A DNA stretch of 64,000 nt from AP-15 sp963799085. GTDB taxonomy: Bacteria; Pseudomonadota; Alphaproteobacteria; ATCC43930; CGMCC-115725. The notes under the pieces are model-generated. The model worked only from the letters and a program-made list of their open reading frames with translations. It was not told the DNA's origin and ran no database searches. The stretch is taken from NCBI GenBank assembly GCA_963799085.1, contig CAWCWA010000014.1, positions 57,626-121,625 of the forward strand, in the 5' to 3' direction. Below are positions 58,156 to 64,000 of the stretch, one piece after another. How positions within the stretch are numbered: the first letter of the stretch is position 1; each line of letters starts with the position of its first letter. The translations under genes and the position numbers were made by a program.

Positions 58156-59076
58156 TCAACAATTAACATCATCAGCATCTAGAGGATCAGGATCAGCATC
58201 CATATCATCGACACCCCTCTCACTTTGTTCTTTCGCTCTTCTTGTATTGTTTCGTCGAGCGACAAACAGCGTAGCATCACGCCACCAATCTGAACCTTTT
58301 TTCGGGGAAGGACCCGAAACCCCAGAAACCCCCGAAGGTTTGCCGCCCATAGCGCGCGCAGGGCGCAAACCACTTTTCTCATCAGCTTCATCCCCTTTTT
58401 CAACAATTTTTCCGCGCGCGTGTATGTTCGTGTTAGATTTGGGGGTTTCTGGGGTTTCGAGAACGTGATTTGCAGTTTTGCTCAGTTTGTGTTGATCCGC
58501 TGCACCAAAAATAGTTCCCGAAACCCCCTGCCGCCTATGGGTTTCGAGACCTGCAGGCAGGGTTTCGAGAACTTCCACCTGCTCCTGCGCAGGCGGGTCC
58601 GTTTCTGGGGTTTCGAGAACTTTACCCTGCCCGTTCTGTAAGGCAAAGGTGGGCGGGGACCAACGTCCGCGCCAATGCGACTCCGTCAAGACAAAGCCGG
58701 CATGTCGCATCCCCGCCATGCGCTGTAATGTCCTCGTCACTAATTGTCGGGCCCGCTTGTTTGGGTTCAGAATGCTGAGCACGTCTTGATGCAAATCCTT
58801 TGCTGCGACCGCCTCCTCACCATGATGACGATGCCACAAGGTAAACAACTCAGCCATCTCCTGCCTCTCCGGATCAGCGGCTTTGGCATTCCTTGTACCG
58901 ATAACCGGATCCTGACAGCCCAATGCCAGCAGCGGATCGCGCACCCACTCCGCCCACTGCTCAAACGACCCCATCGGCAGGCCTCGTTCGAGCTTGCCCG
59001 CATTGATGCGACCATACCTCAGTATCGTCAGTGCAGCTGAAAGCAGTTCTGCTCTTCGGCTCTTTATCTCGGCCAA
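58156..59076 (-). CDS. Primase/helicase C-terminal-like protein (truncated replication gene)
   Basis: A 306-residue frame, start MAEIKSRRAELLSAALTILR. The segment LERGLPMGSFEQWAEWVRDP, LLALGCQDPV is the typical end of the helicase part of phage/plasmid primase-helicases of alphaproteobacterial elements, followed by a helical WHRHHGEEAV...ILNPNKRARQ region. The catalytic primase and Walker motifs are absent and no coding sequence for them precedes 59076, so this is a 5'-truncated replication gene now starting at an internal Met. The C-terminal ~130 residues are low-complexity, with repeated LETPET and GVSG motifs. Confidence 0.6.
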   Translation of the reverse strand: MAEIKSRRAELLSAALTILRYGRINAGKLERGLPMGSFEQWAEWVRDPLLALGCQDPVIGTRNAKAADPERQEMAELFTLWHRHHGEEAVAAKDLHQDVLSILNPNKRARQLVTRTLQRMAGMRHAGFVLTESHWRGRWSPPTFALQNGQGKVLETPETDPPAQEQVEVLETLPAGLETHRRQGVSGTIFGAADQHKLSKTANHVLETPETPKSNTNIHARGKIVEKGDEADEKSGLRPARAMGGKPSGVSGVSGPSPKKGSDWWRDATLFVARRNNTRRAKEQSERGVDDMDADPDPLDADDVNC

Positions 59077-59235
59077 GAACCTGCAATTACGCTTAGCTTA
59101 TTTGTGCGCATCGGGCTTCACCATCCCGGTTCGTGTAGCTAGGCTCACCACCTGACTACGCACCACTTGAGAACTACGGCTAGCGGCTTGCCAGGATCCC
59201 AATCAGGCAAGCCGTTTCTTTTGTTGGTCATCCCA

Positions 59236-59661
59236 TCAGTTTGCCCGCTTAAATCGGACCTTCCCGGTAGTCTTGACTACTGGAGCTTTGCCATTGCTAT
59301 GGGGTGGATGACCCGCCCCATCCTGAAATTCATATTCGTCTGTGTAGGCGTATGTGCGCTCGGTCAGCCACGCCAGTACGTCGGATCGCTTGTAACGAAT
59401 GCGTCGACCGAATCGGATGAACCGGGGTCCATAACGTCGAGACCGACCGATCTCCAATCAGATCGAAGAGACTTTAAGCCACTCGGCAAGTTCGTCGGTG
59501 GCCAATAAATCGTCGTCGTCACCAGTCGAGCTGGCCACCAGATCGACGGCTCGACGGTCAATATGCAACGTCAATGGTGCCGGGTACCGGGTATGGATTT
59601 GGCGGCGCTGCTCTCGATTGCGCAGCAGAACTTCGGTATCGAGTTGCTCGTCTTTCGGCAT
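59236..59661 (-). pseudogene. AlpA-like helix-turn-helix protein with in-frame TGA
   Basis: Start MPKDEQLDTEVLLRNREQRR at 59661. A helix-turn-helix of the AlpA/excisionase type (LLATDELAEWLKVSSI, then LEIGRSRRYGPRFIRFGRRI and YKRSDVLAWLTERTYA) is split by a TGA at 59458-59460 with no frame change; a Trp codon at that place would restore the usual W/R-rich wing. AlpA-type proteins control excision or integrase expression in islands. Lies between the integrase and the primase fragment, as expected. If the stop is real, the wing can only be made from the TTG at 59457. Confidence 0.65.
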
Positions 59662-59679
59662 TGCATCTGCTCCATGGTG

Positions 59680-59730
59680 CCCTGGAGCAGTCCGAGGAGT
59701 AAAAAACCCGGATTGCTCCAGGGTTTTTTT
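59680..59730. terminator. Strong intrinsic terminator
   Basis: Perfect 10-bp stem CCCTGGAGCA/TGCTCCAGGG around a 24-base loop, followed by seven T on the plus strand (59724-59730); A-rich and T-rich flanks could also serve the minus strand. It separates the integrase gene from the AlpA-like gene. Confidence 0.75.
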
Positions 59731-59799
59731 CGCGTGCGGGGCTGGCAACCCGCATTAGGGACTAAGGTAGCATACCTTATAAACGGTTTCAAGCGAAAT

Positions 59800-61048
59800 T
59801 TATGCGAGCAGTTTCCGGACGTTAGTCCCTTGTGGGCCTGCCATACCACACAGTTCAATAAGCCTGTCACATACCCGTTGTGCGGGTACTCGTAACCGTT
59901 CGATCGTCATCTGGACATAGCCCGAAGTGACATCGCCACCCAGTGCATGATTGACCAACGCCTTTAATGCCAGGGTGCTGATGTCGGTAAGACTCGGCTA
60001 TCGTGATGTAGGTCCGCCGCAGATCATGCGGGCTAACTCGGATACCAGTATGCTGGGCAATTATATCGAATGCCGAGCCCGGTTCCTCGAGATGTCCGCT
60101 TGCACTGTCCGCAGTAAACACCCAACCGTGATCATTGCCAACGGAACGTCGGGCAATCAGCAAATCGCGAACAAAGCTGGTCATGGGCAGATCGAGCTTG
60201 CGACCCGACTTGAGCCGCTTGGCTGGTAGTCGGATGACCTGGGTGGCAAAGTCGATCTCGTCCCAGCGTAGCGCCGCCGCTTCGGATCGACGCAACCCGG
60301 TCCACAACAGCAATTTCACATAGTCGCGTGCAGTATCGTTCTCCAATCCCTCGATCGCCTGATAGAACTCCGGTAGCTGGTCAGGCTTGACCATCCGGTC
60401 ACGTCGGCTTCCTTCGAACCATTGCATTCGTAGAATCCGTACCCGGTTCTTAGGGAGGTCGGGGTCTCTAACTTCGACAAAATTCCAGATCGCCCGAAAG
60501 GCCACCATCACCGCATTCGCCATATGCGCATCGGGCGCACTGTTCCAATGTTCTGGATGAGACGCCTTTCGACGCTGTATGTCGGCTTGTATCTCCCGGT
60601 GTCGGTCCTCCACCATGCCGCTCGTTATTGAGCGTAACGGGAGATCAAGCCATTCGGAAAGGTACCGCTCGATAGCGGTCCTGTAGTCCTTAACCGTGTG
60701 TGGTTTGAGAGCCTTTTTAGTGATGTTTTGGTTAAGCGCCGTCCTCAGGGTCCACTCGGTAGGTGTCCGCCGCTTCCGATCGAAGCCATGACGCATCTGC
60801 TGTATCAGATCGCCCGCTTTTGACCGAGCCGCTTCCAGACTAAGTGCGGCCACTGAGCCAACCGTCACCCGCCGCGTCCGACCATCCGGTAGGGTGCGTT
60901 GAACGATATACGTCTTACTCGTTGTGATACCAGAAACCAGAACGCCAAAGCCCTTCAACTCGGTATCCCAGTTCAGCACTTGTTTACGGCTCGGAGAGGG
61001 CGCTTGGAACCCCTCCACCACGGCCTTGGTCAGCTTTTTTGTCGCCAT
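59800..61048 (-). pseudogene. Tyrosine recombinase (island integrase), frameshifted near the C-terminus
   Basis: Start MATKKLTKAVVEGFQAPSPS with the DUF4102-like N-terminal arm-binding domain (GFGVLVSGITTSKTYIVQRT), a SAM-like core-binding domain, then the catalytic domain: Arg in WTGLRRSEAAALRWDEI, HxxR in VSPHDLRRTYITIAE. A slip near 59995 moves the frame; the continuing chain STLALKALVNHALGGDVTSG, YVQMTIERLRVPAQRV contains the nucleophilic Tyr and ends at a TAA at 59800-59802. Rejoined length ~415 residues. It lies just inside the right boundary repeat, as integrases of such islands do, and would recombine the 23-bp repeats. Confidence 0.88.
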
Positions 61049-61206
61049 GCCACCATCCTGAAATAACGGAAATCGAGGTCCAATCGACCCCTTTGGATCT
61101 TTTAGGAGGAGCTCACATTAGCAAATTTGAGGCATAAGTGCAAGCAGTTTCCGCTACTTAGGCCCTATGCACCTTTTAGAAATAAAGCTGTGCTAGGCCC
61201 TATTCA

Positions 61207-61229
61207 GCTGATGGCCTATCAGCTGGCCG
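61207..61229 (+). repeat. attR-like copy of the 23-bp direct repeat
   Basis: Identical to 42141-42163 over 23 bases in the same orientation (GCTGATGGCCTATCAGCTGG, then CCG). The bases outside differ, so the crossover lies within this segment. Confidence 0.85.
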
Positions 61230-61336
61230 CGGTCTGCCAGGTCGTCCCCTACGCGCTTGAACGCTTCATCGCCGATGAAGCGGCGTGCAAGGACCGTCTC
61301 GCCGAATTGGGCCTGCGGGCCTTCGGCATCGGCTGA
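61207..61336 (+). pseudogene. 3' part of the hypothetical gene split by the integrative island
   Basis: Reads LMAYQLAAVCQVVPYALERF, then IADEAACKDRLAELGLRAFG to a TGA at 61336. It shares LMAYQLA with the 5' part at 41704-42163 and continues it in the same frame. A longer frame going back to 61127 is island sequence. No start of its own is expected to be used. The second IS21-family element begins about 50 bases downstream. Confidence 0.75.
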
Positions 61337-61483
61337 TCGCCGGCATCGCCACGAACCCCTCGTGTAGCGCGGCGATCTGGATGGGAAAGCGGCGACAATC
61401 AGGGTGGGAATCCGGCGTCGCGGCATCCGGATGATTGTCGCTGATTGCGGGCGGCGCAAGGTTTGATTGTCGCTGAGCGTCAA

Positions 61484-62293
61484 TCAGGCGTTGGCTTTGA
61501 TTGTCGCGGTGACGGGCGGCCGTCCAGGGCCGCGTTTGCGTTCGAGGGCAGCGCGGCGGCGGTAGCTTTCGACGTTCATCTCGAAGATCGTCGCGTGGTG
61601 CACGAGGCGGTCGACGACGGCGACGGTCATCGCCGGATCGGGAAAGACCTTGCCCCACTCGCCGAACGGCTGGTTGGCGGTGATCAGCAGCGAGCGGTGC
61701 TTGTAGCGGGCGCTGATCAGCTCGAACAGCACGCTGGTCTCGGCCTGGTCCTTGGTGACGTAGGCGAGGTCGTCAAGGATCAGTAGGTGATATTTGTCGA
61801 GCCTGGCGATCGCAGCTTCGAGGGCGAGCTCGCGACGAGCGATCTGCAGCCGTTGCACGAGATCGGTGGTGCGGGTGAACAGCACACGCCAGCCGTTTTC
61901 GACGAGCGCGAAGCCGAGCGCTGCCGCCAGATGGCTCTTGCCGCCGCCCGGCGGGCCGAACAGCAAGAGATTGGCGCCCTGGTTGAGCCAAGCGTCGCCG
62001 GCGGCGAGCGCCATGACCTGCGCCTTGCTGACCACCGGAACGGCCTCGAAGTCGAAGGTGTCGAGGGTCTTGCCGGGCGGCAGGCGGGCTTCGGCGAGAT
62101 GACGCTCGATGCGGCGGCGAACGCGTTCGGCCATCTCGTGCTCGGCGAGCGCGGCCAGAAAGCGCGCGGCCGGCCAGCCTTCCTTGTCGGCCTGGGCAGC
62201 CAGCGCCGCCCAGACGTGTTTGACGGCCGGTAGGCGCAGCTCGGCGAGCAGCAGCTCGACGCGGGCGGTGTCGATCGGGTCGGCGGCCTTCAT
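61484..62293 (-). CDS. istB: IS21-family ATPase IstB
   Basis: A 269-residue AAA+ protein, intact, start MKAADPIDTARVELLLAELR. Walker A NLLLFGPPGGGKSHLAAALG, Walker B HLLILDDLAYVTKD, and SLLITANQPFGEWGKVFPD. The C-terminus is basic (ALERKRGPGRPP). Its start overlaps the istA stop by 4 bases (ATGA), so the two are translationally coupled. Longer and clearly diverged from the copy-A IstB at 30041. Confidence 0.95.
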   Translation of the reverse strand: MKAADPIDTARVELLLAELRLPAVKHVWAALAAQADKEGWPAARFLAALAEHEMAERVRRRIERHLAEARLPPGKTLDTFDFEAVPVVSKAQVMALAAGDAWLNQGANLLLFGPPGGGKSHLAAALGFALVENGWRVLFTRTTDLVQRLQIARRELALEAAIARLDKYHLLILDDLAYVTKDQAETSVLFELISARYKHRSLLITANQPFGEWGKVFPDPAMTVAVVDRLVHHATIFEMNVESYRRRAALERKRGPGRPPVTATIKANA

Positions 62294-63772
62294 ACGGCAC
62301 CGCCCGCCCGGACGATGCCGAGTTCGTCATAGAGATGCAGCGGCGTTAGTTTGACGGTGATGTCTGGAATGGCGGCGGGATCGGGCCCGAAGTGCCGGCC
62401 GAGGATGTCCAGATCAGGCAGTCTGCCGGCGTCGAGTTCGGCGTCGATGATGCCGGCGAGTTCGGCCTCGCAGGCGCGGTCGTGCGCCAGCGCCAGCAAT
62501 CCGACGATGGTGCGGCACGCCCGCTTCTCGCCGTCGGCCGCCAACAGCGCCTCGAACGCGCGCTGGTAGGCGCGGCGTGGAAAGAGCTGCTCGCGATAAA
62601 CCAGGTTGAGCAAAGCCATCGGCTTGCGCCGCAAGGCGTGAATGACATGCCGATAATCGACGACATGACCGCGCTTGCCGCTGGGATGCGCCCGGCCACG
62701 GCGCAGCGTCATCAGCGGGGTGCTGCCGAGAAGGCAGTCGAGCCGGTCGTCGTACAGGCGCACCCGTAGGCGATGGCCGATCAGTCGCGACGGCACCGAA
62801 TAGAACACCTTCTTGAGCGTGAAGCCGCTCGTCGAGGTGACGATGACGATCGTCTCCTCGTAATCGGTCGTGCGGCGCTCCGGCAGCGACTGCAGTGCCG
62901 GGCGCTCGAGTTCCAGCCGCTTCTTCAGTCGGGCGTTGCGGCGGCCGACGATCTCGTCGATGAAGCAGCGGTAGGCATCCAAGCTGTCGAAGTCGCGCGA
63001 GCCACGCAGCAACAGCGCGTCCTCAATCGCCTGCTTGAGATGGCCGTGCGGGCTTTCGATCGATCCGTTCTCGTGTGCGATGCCGCGATTGTTGCGGGTC
63101 GGCTCCATGCCGTAATGCGCGCACAGCGCCTCGTAGCGGCGGGTCTGATCCTGCCTTGAGTTCCTCGTCAAGATTGCGAAAGGCGGCCGACAGGCTGTCG
63201 CTGCGGTGCTGCAACGGGGCGCGGCCGAGCGCCCACAGCGCATTCTGCAGGCCCTCGGCCAGCGCCACGAAGCTTTCGCCGCCGAGCACGACACGAGCGT
63301 GCTCCCAGCCCGAGAAGGCCAGACGGAAGTGATAGAGCCGGTGATCAAGCGGCACCCCGGCGACGCTGACGCCGCGATCGCGCAAGTCGGTAAAATCGGA
63401 CAGCCCAAGTCGACCCGGTGGGTGCTCCTGCCGGAAGATGACATCCTGCTCGGTGCCATGCAGAGCCCGCCAGGTACGGATGCGCCGCTCCAACGTGCGG
63501 CGGATGCCGGCGCCGATCTCGGGGTGGCGCCGCCGGATCTCGTCGAAAATGGCGACCGGCCGCAAACCGGGGATGCTCTTCAGCAGCGGCACCACCTCGC
63601 TGTCCCATACCTCGCCCAGCGGATCGGGCCGCCGCCGGCCGCGCGGGGCTTTCTTTTGCGAGGGCATTCGAGAGTTGTGCTCGAAGCGATAGCCGCTGGA
63701 GGTCGCGAACCCGGCCTTGGCGGCGGAAACGGCCGGCGTCTCGGTCTGACGGAAACTCATATACAGCCTCAT
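62290..63772 (-). pseudogene. istA: IS21-family transposase IstA, one frameshift
   Basis: Start MRLYMSFRQTETPAVSAAKA at 63772, typical for this IstA subgroup. The DDE core begins GRLGLSDFTDLRDRGVSVAG (first Asp) and reaches RSDSLSAAFRNLDEELKAG (second Asp region); a slip near 63160 joins TRRYEALCAHYGMEPTRNNR and GIAHENGSIESPHGHLKQAI (Glu). The C-terminal region includes TSGFTLKKVFYSVPSRLIGH. Rejoined length ~494 residues. One base change in an otherwise perfect gene again suggests a read error. Confidence 0.85.
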
Positions 63773-64000
63773 CTGGCAATCGGTGATGTGGCGGCCGGGC
63801 AAGTGCGGTTCCTCATCGGTATGAAGAACCGCTCCATATCCAGCCGGCTGCGATCGCCGGATGCGCGCCCCTCTCCGGGTTCGCGCCGCCGCTGGATTTC
63901 GCGACTTCGGTCGGGCTACGCCCTCCCTGCGTCACAAACCCAGCGGCGCTTTCTCATCCTGATTGACGTGCCGTTCTCACCCTGATTGCCGCGCGGCACC

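Larger units (their letters stand above)
42141..61229. mobile_element. ~19 kb integrative genomic island with defence module and satellite-like genes
   Basis: Bounded by the perfect 23-bp direct repeats and splitting one gene whose halves rejoin in frame. A tyrosine recombinase lies 160 bases inside the right repeat and points inward, followed by an AlpA-like HTH gene, a primase-like gene and packed unknown genes. The left half carries the methyltransferase/toxin-antitoxin/helicase/GIY-YIG module. IS5, IS1595 and IS1380 elements and a guaA fragment sit in the middle, so it is probably a composite of more than one acquisition. Structural phage genes are absent. Confidence 0.8.
61385..64000. 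mobile_element. IS21-family insertion sequence, copy B (reaches window end)
   Basis: Carries istB and istA on the minus strand between inverted terminal repeats: left GACAATCAGGGTGGGAA near 61397 and right, reversed, GGCAATCAGGGTGAGAA near 63990, with further internal copies (CATCCTGATTG near 63955, GATTGTCGCTGATTG near 61433). The right end falls at or just past the last base. It is a different IS21 species from copy A. Confidence 0.83.

Overview
The window is GC-rich DNA, probably from an alphaproteobacterium of a Rhodospirillales-like type. That placement is an inference from gene content: a NAD-linked formate dehydrogenase with fused NuoE/NuoF-type subunit, CaiB/BaiF CoA-transferase, many acyl-CoA dehydrogenases and LLM flavoproteins, and an island gene family common in alphaproteobacterial mobile DNA. 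Many otherwise well-conserved genes, including methionine aminopeptidase and formate dehydrogenase, carry single-base frameshifts or isolated in-frame stops. This fits either an unpolished long-read assembly or an IS-rich genome undergoing decay, and the sequence alone cannot decide between them.

Region 1 (1-26986) is a chromosomal catabolic stretch. It opens with the 3' part of a formyl-CoA:oxalate CoA-transferase followed by a formate dehydrogenase operon, which together suggest oxalate-to-CO2 oxidation. Next come a GMC oxidoreductase, two acyl-CoA dehydrogenases split by a small toxin/immunity-like pair, an acyltransferase, a cupin + fumarylacetoacetate-hydrolase pair, a PLP aminotransferase, a methyltransferase, an aldo/keto reductase, two LLM flavoproteins, a serine hydrolase and a TauD-type dioxygenase. 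A Tat-exported multicopper oxidase stands beside a DUF1326-DUF2182-DUF1326 cluster. The stretch ends with methionine aminopeptidase, a CinA/MoaB-like gene and tRNA-Leu(UAA).

Region 2 (27082-41700) is chromosomal DNA invaded by insertion sequences. It holds an IS5-type remnant, an IS21-family element with repeated termini, a badly frameshifted GMC gene, an LLM protein, a MetE-like protein, a medium-chain dehydrogenase, an SDR remnant, an exported unknown protein cut in two by an IS1380 element, a 3-hydroxyacyl-CoA dehydrogenase and a DUF188 protein.

Region 3 (about 42141-61229) is a ~19 kb integrative island. It is bounded by a perfect 23-bp direct repeat and splits a 188-codon gene whose two halves rejoin in frame across the repeat. 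At the right end lie a tyrosine recombinase, an AlpA-type HTH gene, a primase-like fragment and a run of tightly packed unknown genes, as in phage-satellite-like islands. On the left is a restriction/defence-like module: an MmeI/YeeA-type DNA methyltransferase, a DinJ/YafQ toxin-antitoxin pair, an SF2 helicase and a GIY-YIG (T5orf172) nuclease, all on the minus strand with overlapping gene ends. Between the two lie IS5, IS1595 and IS1380 copies, gene fragments, and a tiny remnant of the 3' end of guaA, a known island integration target.

Region 4 (61230-64000) holds the 3' end of the split gene and a second IS21-family element reaching the end of the window.
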